IMG/VR virus record: IMGVR_UViG_3300011116_000526
Location: 1 to 39,754 of that record
From: a virus
Length of the DNA stretch: 39,754 nucleotides
Strand: one strand, 5' to 3'
The translations under genes and the position numbers were made by a program. Positions 24,065 through 33,882 of this stretch are shown here, piece by piece (the first letter of the stretch is position 1; each line of letters opens with the position of its first letter). A model generated the notes under the pieces. The model worked only from the letters and a program-made list of their open reading frames with translations, had not been told where the DNA came from and ran no database searches.

Positions 24065-24432
24065 ATGACCCAGCGGTAAAGACAGATTGGGAGCGATGTG
24101 CTCCATGGCTACAGTCTGCGCTTGATCATGCAGGCAATCTGTTTTTACTTGAACATGTTTGGGATACAGTGGCGTCTGGGAAAGCGCAGTTCTGGCCTGG
24201 TAAGGCATGCGCGATAGTTACCGAGGTAAAGCAGTACCCCTTAAAACGTATTTTGAATGTGTGGCTTGCCGGTGGCGACTTGGAAGAACTTAAAGTGATG
24301 TCGCACTATGTGAGATCGTATGCAAAGCAGATGTACTGTGATGCAATGATGATCCAAGGCCGACCGGGCTGGCACAAGGTATTCCCACAACGATTGAAAT
24401 CAGTAACTTTGATGGAAGAGGTGTCCCAATGA
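24061..24432 (+). CDS. Small phage internal protein, GNAT-like fold possible
   Basis: A 123-residue protein whose pattern (AIVTEVKQYPLKRILNVWLA, then GGDLEELKVM and IQGRPGWHKVFP) matches a small conserved phage family that resembles an acetyltransferase-like fold. The acetyl-CoA binding signature is not clear, so catalysis is doubtful. The family usually sits beside genes for internal virion proteins. Here it is translated in overlap (ATGA) with both neighbours. A structural or assembly function is more likely than an enzyme role. Confidence 0.65.
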   Translation: MNDPAVKTDWERCAPWLQSALDHAGNLFLLEHVWDTVASGKAQFWPGKACAIVTEVKQYPLKRILNVWLAGGDLEELKVMSHYVRSYAKQMYCDAMMIQGRPGWHKVFPQRLKSVTLMEEVSQ

Positions 24433-25175
24433 GCACAGGCGGACCAGCACAAACAGTCACTCAGATGCCGCCGGAGTTTCAACTCCCGTACATTTCTGAT
24501 GTGTATCGCATGGGGCAGCAGATTGCCTATACCCCGTACACGCCTTACTCGCAGCAACGTTATGCCGAGACTGCACCGCTCTATCAGCAAGGCGTAGAGC
24601 AGGCGCAAAACATAGCATCCACGCCGGGTATTCTTGGGAATATCGATGTTGGTGGCAAACAAGTGGGTGTTATGCAGGCGTACATGAATCCCTATCAACA
24701 AGGGGTTACTGATGTCGCTAAGCAAAAAGCCATCATGGAATACGGCCAAGGTCTTCAGTCTTTGCGTGGACAAGCGGCTCAACGCGGGGCTTTTGGCGGG
24801 TCACGTCAAGCCATCCTTGAGTCGGAGCTAATGAAGAACCTTGGGGCTAACCTATCCAATATTCAGATGCAAGGATCTGCTGCTGCTTATGACAAAGCCG
24901 GCCAGCTTTATCAGCAAGACTTGCAAAACCAAATGCAAAAGGCTCAGACCTTGCAGCAGCTTGGGCTTACGGATGAGGCACGCCGTCAGCGTGATCTGGA
25001 TGCGATGTACCAAGAATTCCAGCAGCAACGTGATTACCCGGCACAGCAGGCAGAGCGATACAGGAACATTATTTTTGGGCTGCCCGGTTATGCAACGCAG
25101 TCGTCCTATCAGTCTTCTGGCAATCCGCTTACGCAAGGTTTAGGTTTGGCCCGTCTTTTATATGGAGGCCTATAA
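24429..25175 (+). CDS. Gln-rich helical virion protein
   Basis: A 248-residue protein rich in Gln, Ala and Tyr. The core GQAAQRGAFGGSRQAILESE with flanking helices (LSNIQMQGSAAAYDKAGQLY, then QKAQTLQQLG) is a pattern I know from environmental phage internal or injected virion proteins. The end (GLARLLYGGL) is hydrophobic. GAGGTG lies seven bases before the ATG, which overlaps the previous stop. The next gene begins directly after. It probably packs inside the capsid or tail with the two larger proteins that follow. Confidence 0.72.
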   Translation: MSTGGPAQTVTQMPPEFQLPYISDVYRMGQQIAYTPYTPYSQQRYAETAPLYQQGVEQAQNIASTPGILGNIDVGGKQVGVMQAYMNPYQQGVTDVAKQKAIMEYGQGLQSLRGQAAQRGAFGGSRQAILESELMKNLGANLSNIQMQGSAAAYDKAGQLYQQDLQNQMQKAQTLQQLGLTDEARRQRDLDAMYQEFQQQRDYPAQQAERYRNIIFGLPGYATQSSYQSSGNPLTQGLGLARLLYGGL

Positions 25176-26654
25176 ATGTTAGCTCAAGCAAATACGGGCC
25201 TTGGCGGGGATGTCAATATCCTCGAAGCCATGGAGATGTTTAAATCAATCCCTGATCAAGCGCTCCCTAAATATGCACAAGATCCTAAGCTGGCCATCTT
25301 TGCCGCGGCGGAAATGGCTCGCCGGGATGACATGCGTAAGCGTTATAGCCAGAGAGCGCAAAAACCAAATAAACCAGTGGTTGCTCAATTGGCGGACTCT
25401 ATATCGCCAAGTATGCCTATGCTTCCACCTGGCATGAATGCTCCTCAAGAGCAACAGCCCATGCAAATGGCTCCGTCGCAACAATCTCCTATGCAGCAAC
25501 CACAAGCAGGGCTTGCTGGGCTTATGCCTGAGCAGCGCATGGCGGAGGGCGGCCCTGTTGCATTCCAGTTTGGTGGCGGTGTTGGCGCAGAGTTTGGCGG
25601 CGATCCGGTTGTCGAAGAAGAAAAAGAGGTTCGTGTTCCTGCCATTATTAATGGTCAGCGTGTAATGGCTACACCAGCAGAATTGCGTGCGGCTGGCTAT
25701 CCTGAGTCTACGATTCAGCAACGCGTTAAAGAGGCGGCACCTAAGCCTGCACAACCGGCTACACAATCGGCTGCACAGCCCTCACAGCCCCAGCAAAGGC
25801 AGCCGGTTATTGCACCGCAGCAAGCACCTGCCGCTCCGGCTCCTATGGGTATTGAGCAGATCATCGCCATGGGCAAGAGAGCTATGGCCGGTGTACCTCA
25901 GATCCAGACTGAAGAACCTTACGAAACCGCTGGTCGGTCGCAACAGATTTTGAAAGAAAGGCAGGCGGCATTTCCAGACCAGATGTCTCCAATCATGGAG
26001 CAATTAAAGAAGTTTTATGGTCAGCAACCTAGTCAAGAAGATATTCAGAAAGCGGCTAACCGACAGATAGCTTTATCCATGATGGGTAGCAAGGATCGTA
26101 ATTTCCTTGCAGGCTTGGCTGGTGGGTTGCAAGCCGGCGAAGATGTTAAGAAGTCCATGGGCGCAGAGAATCGTGCGATGCAACAAGCTTCATTACAGGC
26201 GCAGTTAGCCCATGCCAAGTACCAAGATGCTATCCGTCGCGGCGATTACGATGCGGCTGATAGGGCGGCAAGAGAAGAGCGCACATATAGACTGCAAACG
26301 CAGAAGCTAGCGCAAGAGCAAGCAATGATGCCACTTGAAGTTGGCCTTGGATTGGCTAGGGCTATGCAGCCAAAGGGTAGTGGCGAAGCAGGCCTGAAAC
26401 CAAAAGACGCTGCTGAAATTCAAATGAAAGTAATGGCAGTTGCTAAGCCTGAATTAGATGCCCTTGAAACAGAGTACAAAAAACGCGCTAAGAATTGGTT
26501 TTTTGACCGAGGTCCACAAGACTATCAAAACGATCCTGAGTATAAAAAACGTAAGCAGGCTATTATTGAACGTGTTATGTCAGAGCAGGCGCCTCAACTT
26601 ATGGGCGTGGCTCAAGTGACACCAGCAGGAATGAGACAACTTGTGGGGCGCTAA
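25176..26654 (+). CDS. Internal virion-type protein, Gln/Pro-rich
   Basis: A 492-residue protein. The N-terminal 60 residues are helical (FAAAEMARRDDMRKRYSQRA). Residues about 75-255 are disordered and rich in Pro, Gln and Met, with an MAEGGPVAFQFGGG element near 123-136. Residues about 280-440 are charged helices (LLMEQLKKFYGQ-like, KAANRQIALSMMGSKDRNFL). I know the IFAAAEMARRxDMR opening from virion proteins located just before giant polyvalent proteins. GGAGG nine bases before the ATG supports the start. No enzymatic motif is seen. Confidence 0.72.
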   Translation: MLAQANTGLGGDVNILEAMEMFKSIPDQALPKYAQDPKLAIFAAAEMARRDDMRKRYSQRAQKPNKPVVAQLADSISPSMPMLPPGMNAPQEQQPMQMAPSQQSPMQQPQAGLAGLMPEQRMAEGGPVAFQFGGGVGAEFGGDPVVEEEKEVRVPAIINGQRVMATPAELRAAGYPESTIQQRVKEAAPKPAQPATQSAAQPSQPQQRQPVIAPQQAPAAPAPMGIEQIIAMGKRAMAGVPQIQTEEPYETAGRSQQILKERQAAFPDQMSPIMEQLKKFYGQQPSQEDIQKAANRQIALSMMGSKDRNFLAGLAGGLQAGEDVKKSMGAENRAMQQASLQAQLAHAKYQDAIRRGDYDAADRAAREERTYRLQTQKLAQEQAMMPLEVGLGLARAMQPKGSGEAGLKPKDAAEIQMKVMAVAKPELDALETEYKKRAKNWFFDRGPQDYQNDPEYKKRKQAIIERVMSEQAPQLMGVAQVTPAGMRQLVGR

Positions 26655-29600
26655 ATGCCTATCTTCAATGTACCTGGCCGTGGCCGTGTTCAATTACCTG
26701 ATGGCTATACACAAGAAGAGTATGCGTTAGCCATAAGTAAACTCAGTGGGGCTGACCAGTATCAGCCTCAGTTTTCTTTGGGGCAAAAGGCTTTTGCTCC
26801 GATTGCAAGGACGTTGCAAAACATTGGCACGTCCTTAACGACCGAACTCCCGGCCATGGGCCTTGCGGCTATTGGGAAAGATGAAGCCGCTCGTCAGTTA
26901 CTCGGTGAAGCAAAGCAACGCTATGCAGAGACAGAACGCATGGCGCCAAGGATGTACCAGTCTTATGAGGATGTGACAGGTCCGCTATCAGGATTAGGCT
27001 TTGCCTATGAACGGATTGGAGAGGCCTTACCTTATGGACTTGCTATGTTGTTACCTGGGGGCGCCGCTGCTGCTGGTGCTAGAGGTATTGCAGCAAGGGC
27101 TGGAACCGCTGCTACAGAAGCTGCCCTTGCCCGAGGCTTGCCTGCTGCGGCTGCTGAATCTCTTGGCGCAGCTCGTGCAACACAAGTTATGCAACGTGCA
27201 GGACTTGGAGGCGCTGGCATTGGGGGCTTTGCGTTAAACGCCCCTGAAACCTTTGCCAAGATTGCAGAAGAAACCGGTGAGCTCAGACCTGGTGTTGCAT
27301 CGGTTGCTGGAGCGGGTCAAGCTATCTTAGACCTTGTTGCTCCATCTGCATTTCTAAGTAAGCTGGGCTTGTTTGGAAAGCTAAAGGCTAGCGAAGAAAT
27401 TGCAAAACGCGCAGGGCTGAAAGAAGCTGCCAAGGACCTTGCGATCGCAGCCGCTAAGACTGCGCCCAAAGAAGGATTAACGGAAGGCGCACAAGGTGTA
27501 ATTAGTAATGCAGCTGTAGACTTTGTACGCGGCAGTGGTGATCTATTCTCACCAGAGCGCGTCAAAGAATACTTTGAGCAAATGATTTCTGGCACCATCA
27601 GCGGCGGTGCGCTTGGTGCTGCTGGCCGTGGCATTCAGCGTATTGGCATGCCTGTAGAACAAGCTGCACCTATTGAACAGCCCATAACCGCCGAGCCACA
27701 AGTTACACAGCCTGTTGCTGACGACACCCTACTAAAGTATCAAATTCCGCCCATGGGCGGAATTACCCCACAGATCGTTACAGATCAAGCACTTACGCCT
27801 GAAGCCTCAAGTGTTGGCTATCAAGTACCGCCCGAAACTTTCACAGAAACGCCTGTTGACCAGAAATATTTCAATCAATTTGTTGAAGATATTATGGGTG
27901 GGGCGGCGCCTGTTGAACCTGTACAGCCGCAAGATCAGCAGCAGTTTGCAGAAAATGTTCCTGCTCTTGAGGGGCCAAGGGTTCAAACTGTACCGGCCCT
28001 TCCGGCTCCAGAGCCTATAAACATCCCGGTGCCACCATCAGAAACACTCATGCTTGGCGCCCCACAAATGGCGCAAGAAGGTCCGGCCGAGTTTGTTGAG
28101 CCGCCTCCCATGGAGGGTCCGGCACCGCTGAGCGAAGAAGACCAAAGGATTACAGACGAAATAGCTGAGCTAGAAAAGCAAGCGGCTGAACTAGCGACGC
28201 AAAAAGAGGCCGTTGAAGCTAGGGAGCGCAAGCGTAAGACGCAAGGGGATACATTCCTTAATGCGTTGAAGAAGGCCGGTGTTAGCGCTAAGGATGTTGC
28301 AGATATACGCAGAACCCAATCTGACAAGAACCTTGATAGGGCTGTTGTTAGCGGCCTCTTGGACCCATGGCTCGGAGAGTTTTCATCTGCTGCGGTTGAC
28401 CCAACGGATGTGTTTGACCAGAAGATGAAGCAAAACGAGGCGGTCGAGTATCTCAAAGACCGCATCTTGAATTATGACTATGTAAGCGACACGACGAAGG
28501 CTGAGCTTGCTGATTTAGATTTCAAGCTTGACGAAGTGTTAACCATGATTAGGGAGTTTCGCAGTGAACTTGAAGCCAATTTTAAAGCCGCGGAAGCTGC
28601 CGATGAGCAAAGAGTTGTTTATGAGCAAGTGGAACAAGCTATCCCCGAAGGCGAAGAGCGAGTTGCTGAACCTGGCGAAGCTGCCGGACCTGAACGTGAA
28701 GCTGCCCGAGCTGAAGTAACCTTCACGCCTCAGTCTTATGCTGAGCAAATGATGGATGGTACGTTGCCTGATACAGATGAGGCTTATGCGTACTTCCAAG
28801 AGAACCAACAAGAGATTGAGCAGGCACTGTCTGACCTGGAAGAGCGCCGCGCTCAGCCGATGATGAAGGCTACGGCAGACCAGGCTAAAGCGTCACAGAT
28901 CCATGCGAATAATCTAGGTGGGATTGTGGTCTGGCAGGACGGTGATATTGCGCTCATTCGGGCTTATTCCGACAGAACCGGCGATCCTTTGTATGTCGTT
29001 ACCAATGGATCTTTCCGTTCGCGCACAGATGTAGAGAACTACACAGGCAATCTGATCAATGCACCACAAAAGGCGCGGTTAGTTGCGGTCAAGGAATCGC
29101 TTGAGAAGAAGGACAAAGCTCTGCATGACAAATCACCATTCATCAAGTTTGATGCCGATGGTGTCGCAGTGTCGCAAAGCGTTTCCCCGCAATTAGCCGG
29201 TGTGATTGCAGGATGGAAAAAGCTTCTTAAGATTCCGCAGAATGTGTATGTCACAACGATTGAAGATGTGGTGGCTAACCGTGGAAAGTTCACAGGCCCG
29301 CACCGGACGATCGGATCTGCCGCGCTTGGTGGTGAACTTGGTTCCATGCGAAAGATGGCGGATGGTAACTACTACATAGCCTTTACCAAGGACGCATCAG
29401 TTACACGGATGCTAGAGACGCTAGCCCATGAGTTTGGCCACGTCCATGAGCGTGAGTCATTTAAGAGTGCCGATCTTGCAACGCAGCGCTCCATACAAGA
29501 CGAGTTTGATAAGTTCCTAAAATCCTCCAAAGGCAAGTCGGCCAGGGATTACATCGAGTCCATGCGGGCGCGAGGCGTTGGTAAAGTTACTAAAGTCGGA

Positions 29601-32600
29601 GAGAAGACTAAGTTTGAGGATCTAACGCCTTACTGGAAGAGCTTTGGTGAATGGTACGCAGACCAAGTATCACGCTGGGCAACGACATCAGAAAAGCCGC
29701 TGACGGTTGTAGAGAGGTTCTTCAAGCGTCTTGCCGATGCGCTCAAGTCCTTTTACGCCAAGTTACGCAATCAGAAGTACCTGCCTAATGAAACCTTTAA
29801 GCAGTACATGGATAAGGTCACGGCTAGTGTCAAGGACATAGCCCCTGTTCGCGTGGAAGCTAAGCCACTTGGTGTGAAAGACCAGATGGCTTTGTTTATG
29901 CGTGCTATGCAAGCATCTCCTGAAAAAGATATACCGAAATTAATTGAGGATATTCCCAATGATGATTGGCTACAAGGAAAGATTGATTACGCAATAAGAA
30001 AAGGGCGAAACGATTATGGCGTGCCTTTTATGAGCACCGTTACTGGATACTTCCGTAAGCCGGTAGAGGTCCCATTGCGCGTCTTATCAAAACTTAAAGG
30101 AGAGCGTGACGAGCAAAACAACGTCCGCGAAGAATCACTTAAATATATCCGTGACAATTGGGATGAAGTTTCAAAAGAACCGCCGTATATTGAAGTTGCA
30201 TATAACGGCGAAGCATGGGTAAGCGAAGGCAACCATCGTATTATGGTGGCAGCCGAAAAAGGACTGAAATCCTTACCAGTCGAGATACGTTATTTCGACG
30301 GTGGGCAGCGCCGCTTAGGGCCGCTCCATCCATCAAGAATACCTTCCTTGGATGAAGCTTATTCATTAGAGCCAAGTGATACTGAAATTCAGTACATGCG
30401 CCGTAGCGTTGAAGGATTAACCGACGCCGGTAAGGATCTATCGCCACAAGAGCAACAAGATCTGTTCAACGCCGTGGACAAGATTGACGACACGCCTGCT
30501 GAAGGCATGAAGTCCATGGATACGATGATCAAAGACACGCCGTCTTTTGAAGCGACCAAGGAAAAGCTTCGCCAGTTCGTGGGCGATGCAAGCATGAATA
30601 GCTCTAAGAACCTGATGTCGTTCTTGAACATGCGCCAGCTATCAGAGCTAGCCAAGAAAGAGTTGCCCCAGTTTGCTGAGTACTACCGTGTGCTCACGAA
30701 CATGCTGAACGATCGGGATGCCAAGCTGACCGAGGCCGCAAAGACTTTGCAGGAATGGCAGGACTGGTCAAACAAGAATCCTAAGCTTGGCAAGGCGCTG
30801 GATGAAGTGATGCTGGACGCCAGGATGTCTGGCATTGATCCTACTGATCCCATCAAGGCAGAGAAGATTAAGAAGGAGTCTTTTCGCAAGAACTGGGAGA
30901 TGATCAAGGGCACGGAAGGCGAGAAGCTCTTCATCAAGATCCGTGACTTTTACAAAGCACAGCTCTTGCGTAAGAAGGACATCATCGAGCGCCGGCTCAT
31001 GACTGCGTTGCCGGACGGCCCTGTGCGTCAAGCTAATTTACTTGGATTGCGTAAGCAGTTTGAGAAGTTCTTAAACGACGGTCCTTACTTCCCGCTGAAT
31101 CGCTTTGGTGATTACTTCGTTGCCTACGATATTAAGATGCCCAACGGTGAGACGATCCCCTACCATGAGATGTTTGAATCTCAGTCGGATCAACGGGCTC
31201 ACCTACAAAGCATTGAAAAGGACATTGCGTCCGGCAAGGTAAAGAACCTCAAGACGGGTGTTGATTCCAAGGAGCTGTTCTCTCAAGGCGTCATCAAGTC
31301 AGCTTTCTTGAACGACATCTTTGATGCGATCGACAAGACAGACGTTGGCGATCTTGTATCCACGGATACCAAGGCGCGGCTCAAGGACGACATCTACCAG
31401 GCCTATCTGAGCATCATGCCGGATCTGTCTGTGCATAAACACTTCATCCATGCCAAGAAGGTAAGCGGTGCTAGCATGGATATGAAGCGTGCCTTTGCCG
31501 AGACGGTATTCCATAGCACCTACCATCTGGCTAGGCTTGAGTATGGTGGTTCGTTGGATGCGATCGTTGGTGACGCGCAGAAGTATTTCAATGCCCGGGG
31601 TGGGAATGCTCGCGGCCGGTATCTGAACGAACTAAAGCAGCAACATGCAGAGTTCAGTGCGCCCCAGAAGCAGAATCCTATCTGGTCCAAGATCAGCAAC
31701 TTTGCGTTTATGTTCTACCTGACCGCCCCTGCATCGGCACTGGTCAACTTAACGCAGACACCGATCATTGGTATGCCTACCTTGGCAGGTAAGTTCAATG
31801 TTTCATTTACCAAGGCGTCTTCTGCACTAGCCGGTGCATCGAAAGACTTCATGTCGTCACGCACGAAGCTCTTGGAGTTTGACCTTGAGGGCATGTTACG
31901 CAAGGCTGGTAAGACCTTTGAAGCTGATGCACTGAAGGCTTTGGAAAGTACGATCAACCGTACACAGACGCTATCGCTTGCTGGTATTGCAGAGCGACCC
32001 AGTGCGCTCTATGCCTCGGGTATCCGTGGCGCCATGCAGTCCAAGGGGCTTGGAATCTTTGAGAAGGTATCGCTTGGGCTTGGCTACATGTTCAACCAGG
32101 CTGAGCTTTTTAACCGCCAGGTTACAGCGCTTGCTGCCATTCGTTTGGCCAGAGAGATCAATGCTCAAGAGGTTGCAGCCGGCCGGGTTCGTAAGTACGG
32201 TGACGGTGAGATCATTGGTTTGGCAAGGGATCTTGTAGACCAGATTCACTTTGAGTACGCATCTGAGACCAAGCCAAGGTTTATGCGTGGGCCGATCGGT
32301 CAGGTGGTATTGCAGTTTAAGAACTACGCCCAGCAGATGACTTACTTGCTTGTTGATACGTTCAACAAAGCCTTCCTAAGCAACAAAGACTTAGAGCTTC
32401 TTAGGCTCAAGACTTTAGACAAAGGGCTTAGCGAGGAAGAGCGTGCAGATGCCAAGCGTATCTACAACGACGCACTTATGCTGCGTAAAGAGGCCCGCAA
32501 GAAGTTCACTGGGATCATGGGTATGACAGCACTCTTTGCCGGGTATGAAGGACTGCCTTTGTACTGGGTGATTGAAGGTGTGATGAATACGCTCTTTGGT

Positions 32601-33356
32601 GATGATGATGAGCCGTATGACTTTAGCCTAGAGATGAAGGTTGCCATGGCCGAGTTGTTTGGTGACAACTTTGCTAGGGCCATGAGCCGCGGCCCCATGT
32701 CAGAGTTGCTGCAAATAGACCTGGCCAGCCGTACCAGCGCGAACGGCATCTGGTTTAGGGATGACGCAACAGCCAAGGATGAGGAGGAATGGGTCAAGAA
32801 CATGGTGATTGACTTGCTTGGTCCTTCTGTTGGTATTGTGGTCAACACGGGTGATGCGATCAAGAAGATCAACGAAGGTCATTACGCCCGCGGTATGGAA
32901 GCCATGATGCCGCCCATCATTAAGGACTTCTTCAAGGCTTATCGATTCTCGACAGAGGGTGCGACGACCCTGCGCGGGGATCCGATCGTTGCTGATGTTG
33001 GGCTCTTTGGAATCTTTGCCCAAGCGGTTGGCTTTACACCGCAGGATGTGGCCAGATCCTATGAGGCCATGGGCGAGATCAAGGGTATTGAGAAGGCGTT
33101 GGATATGCGCAGGACAAGGCTGCTTGGTAAGTTATGGCTTGCACAGCAGGCTGGTGACTATGAAGCCTTTGCAGACCTTGGTGACGAGATCGTGAAGTTC
33201 AATGCTGCCAATCCCAGTGAAGCAATCGATGACAAGACAATCCGTCGATCGTTTGCTCAGCGTGAGAAGGCTGCATCGAGGGCAGAGCGTGGGATTATCG
33301 TGAGCCCCAAGCGAGAGTACTTGCTTGAGAAGACAGCCTATTTAGATGAAGAGTAG
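26655..33356 (+). CDS. Giant polyvalent/internal virion protein with HExxH, ParB-like and PLxRFG motifs
   Basis: A 2233-residue protein. Residues about 100-340 are Ala/Gly-rich with hydrophobic stretches (GLAMLLPGGAAAAGARGIAA). HEFGH at 925-929, with a downstream EWYAD (Glu999), forms a zinc metallopeptidase-like centre. SEGNHR at 1190-1195 (AWVSEGNHRIMVAAEKG) resembles the ParB/Srx catalytic motif of polyvalent proteins. PLNRFG at 1480-1485 is the PLxRFG signature. The C-terminal 350 residues (RGPIGQVVLQFKNYAQQMTY) look like the LPD38-type membrane-associated end. Such proteins are thought to be injected with the phage DNA. Domain calls are motif-level only; activity is inferred. A copy of the 22-bp palindrome encodes residues 364-370. 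Confidence 0.85.
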   Translation: MPIFNVPGRGRVQLPDGYTQEEYALAISKLSGADQYQPQFSLGQKAFAPIARTLQNIGTSLTTELPAMGLAAIGKDEAARQLLGEAKQRYAETERMAPRMYQSYEDVTGPLSGLGFAYERIGEALPYGLAMLLPGGAAAAGARGIAARAGTAATEAALARGLPAAAAESLGAARATQVMQRAGLGGAGIGGFALNAPETFAKIAEETGELRPGVASVAGAGQAILDLVAPSAFLSKLGLFGKLKASEEIAKRAGLKEAAKDLAIAAAKTAPKEGLTEGAQGVISNAAVDFVRGSGDLFSPERVKEYFEQMISGTISGGALGAAGRGIQRIGMPVEQAAPIEQPITAEPQVTQPVADDTLLKYQIPPMGGITPQIVTDQALTPEASSVGYQVPPETFTETPVDQKYFNQFVEDIMGGAAPVEPVQPQDQQQFAENVPALEGPRVQTVPALPAPEPINIPVPPSETLMLGAPQMAQEGPAEFVEPPPMEGPAPLSEEDQRITDEIAELEKQAAELATQKEAVEARERKRKTQGDTFLNALKKAGVSAKDVADIRRTQSDKNLDRAVVSGLLDPWLGEFSSAAVDPTDVFDQKMKQNEAVEYLKDRILNYDYVSDTTKAELADLDFKLDEVLTMIREFRSELEANFKAAEAADEQRVVYEQVEQAIPEGEERVAEPGEAAGPEREAARAEVTFTPQSYAEQMMDGTLPDTDEAYAYFQENQQEIEQALSDLEERRAQPMMKATADQAKASQIHANNLGGIVVWQDGDIALIRAYSDRTGDPLYVVTNGSFRSRTDVENYTGNLINAPQKARLVAVKESLEKKDKALHDKSPFIKFDADGVAVSQSVSPQLAGVIAGWKKLLKIPQNVYVTTIEDVVANRGKFTGPHRTIGSAALGGELGSMRKMADGNYYIAFTKDASVTRMLETLAHEFGHVHERESFKSADLATQRSIQDEFDKFLKSSKGKSARDYIESMRARGVGKVTKVGEKTKFEDLTPYWKSFGEWYADQVSRWATTSEKPLTVVERFFKRLADALKSFYAKLRNQKYLPNETFKQYMDKVTASVKDIAPVRVEAKPLGVKDQMALFMRAMQASPEKDIPKLIEDIPNDDWLQGKIDYAIRKGRNDYGVPFMSTVTGYFRKPVEVPLRVLSKLKGERDEQNNVREESLKYIRDNWDEVSKEPPYIEVAYNGEAWVSEGNHRIMVAAEKGLKSLPVEIRYFDGGQRRLGPLHPSRIPSLDEAYSLEPSDTEIQYMRRSVEGLTDAGKDLSPQEQQDLFNAVDKIDDTPAEGMKSMDTMIKDTPSFEATKEKLRQFVGDASMNSSKNLMSFLNMRQLSELAKKELPQFAEYYRVLTNMLNDRDAKLTEAAKTLQEWQDWSNKNPKLGKALDEVMLDARMSGIDPTDPIKAEKIKKESFRKNWEMIKGTEGEKLFIKIRDFYKAQLLRKKDIIERRLMTALPDGPVRQANLLGLRKQFEKFLNDGPYFPLNRFGDYFVAYDIKMPNGETIPYHEMFESQSDQRAHLQSIEKDIASGKVKNLKTGVDSKELFSQGVIKSAFLNDIFDAIDKTDVGDLVSTDTKARLKDDIYQAYLSIMPDLSVHKHFIHAKKVSGASMDMKRAFAETVFHSTYHLARLEYGGSLDAIVGDAQKYFNARGGNARGRYLNELKQQHAEFSAPQKQNPIWSKISNFAFMFYLTAPASALVNLTQTPIIGMPTLAGKFNVSFTKASSALAGASKDFMSSRTKLLEFDLEGMLRKAGKTFEADALKALESTINRTQTLSLAGIAERPSALYASGIRGAMQSKGLGIFEKVSLGLGYMFNQAELFNRQVTALAAIRLAREINAQEVAAGRVRKYGDGEIIGLARDLVDQIHFEYASETKPRFMRGPIGQVVLQFKNYAQQMTYLLVDTFNKAFLSNKDLELLRLKTLDKGLSEEERADAKRIYNDALMLRKEARKKFTGIMGMTALFAGYEGLPLYWVIEGVMNTLFGDDDEPYDFSLEMKVAMAELFGDNFARAMSRGPMSELLQIDLASRTSANGIWFRDDATAKDEEEWVKNMVIDLLGPSVGIVVNTGDAIKKINEGHYARGMEAMMPPIIKDFFKAYRFSTEGATTLRGDPIVADVGLFGIFAQAVGFTPQDVARSYEAMGEIKGIEKALDMRRTRLLGKLWLAQQAGDYEAFADLGDEIVKFNAANPSEAIDDKTIRRSFAQREKAASRAERGIIVSPKREYLLEKTAYLDEE
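27743..27764 (+). repeat. 22-bp perfect palindrome, copy 2 (inside the giant gene)
   Basis: This is identical base for base to the palindrome at 962-983 (AATTCCGCCCA plus its reverse complement). Here it lies in frame and encodes IPPMGGI in a low-complexity linker of the 2233-residue protein. Two exact copies 26.8 kb apart, one intergenic and one coding, are not expected by chance in a sequence of this size. Confidence 0.9.
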
Positions 33357-33631
33357 AACCGCTCGATGGTCATGGCAAGAAGGTCTAACTCGCTAAGCTT
33401 GTAGCGGGTATAAAACCCTCTCTCGCCAAGGCCATGGACGCCTGAGTTTCCTTGATGGTGCTCAGGGCACAAAGGAACTACAAGAAAGTTGCTAGCCCTC
33501 TGGCTCATACCTTGACCCTCCCGGATGTGGTGGATATGAGCCGGTGTCTCCCCAAGGTCTAGGTGTTTGCACAGGATGCACCCCATACTGGCGACGCGAT
33601 CCATGTGCGCTTTATCTGCTTTCCTAGTCAT
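33338..33631 (-). CDS. Ref-type HNH nuclease (RecA-dependent nuclease family)
   Basis: A 97-residue protein. CILC (Cys18 and Cys21), AHIHHIREG at about 31-39, then VVPLCPEHHQGNSGVHG at about 51-66 and GFYTRYKLSELDLLAMTIER match the small nuclease family related to the C-terminal domain of phage P1 Ref. P1 Ref cuts DNA held in a RecA filament; that activity here is inferred. The gene ends 19 bases inside the end of the giant + strand gene, so the two operons converge. It is the last gene of the - strand cluster and starts in an ATGA overlap. It probably acts with the recombination genes upstream. Confidence 0.88.
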   Translation of the reverse strand: MTRKADKAHMDRVASMGCILCKHLDLGETPAHIHHIREGQGMSQRASNFLVVPLCPEHHQGNSGVHGLGERGFYTRYKLSELDLLAMTIERFYSSSK

Positions 33632-33882
33632 GCTTGGTCAGTGTCCCAAAGCTTCCATTCTTCACCACCTTGGACGACCTTCTTGGCATCTTCAACTCCT
33701 GCGTCATAGCCGGCGCGAAATGCTCTTCCGTGAGAAGAGCGTGAAAACATAAACCTGTTGGCTTGTATATCTACTTTAAGCTCTTTGTACCACTTGGCCC
33801 ATGCGTCGTAGGCTGGATGAGTTTCCGCGGGGCAGCTTCTACCTTGGTTGCAATAACCGTGGCATGGAGGACATGATTTCAT
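33628..33882 (-). CDS. Small Cys-rich phage protein
   Basis: An 84-residue protein beginning MKSCPPCHGYCNQGRSCPAE; four Cys in the first 17 residues could bind zinc. The rest contains AYDAWAKWYKELKVDI and the RAFRAGYDAGVEDAKK helix that I often see in small phage proteins. The ATG at 33882 is chosen since GGGAG lies five bases upstream and it overlaps the previous stop as ATGA; a longer start at 33894 is possible. Function unknown. Confidence 0.68.
   Translation of the reverse strand: MKSCPPCHGYCNQGRSCPAETHPAYDAWAKWYKELKVDIQANRFMFSRSSHGRAFRAGYDAGVEDAKKVVQGGEEWKLWDTDQA

Noticed and set aside
33357-33410. Terminator between the converging operons
   Set aside because: Only a weak five-base stem (CGCTA/TAGCG) is visible, within the - strand gene and without a T-run on either side.
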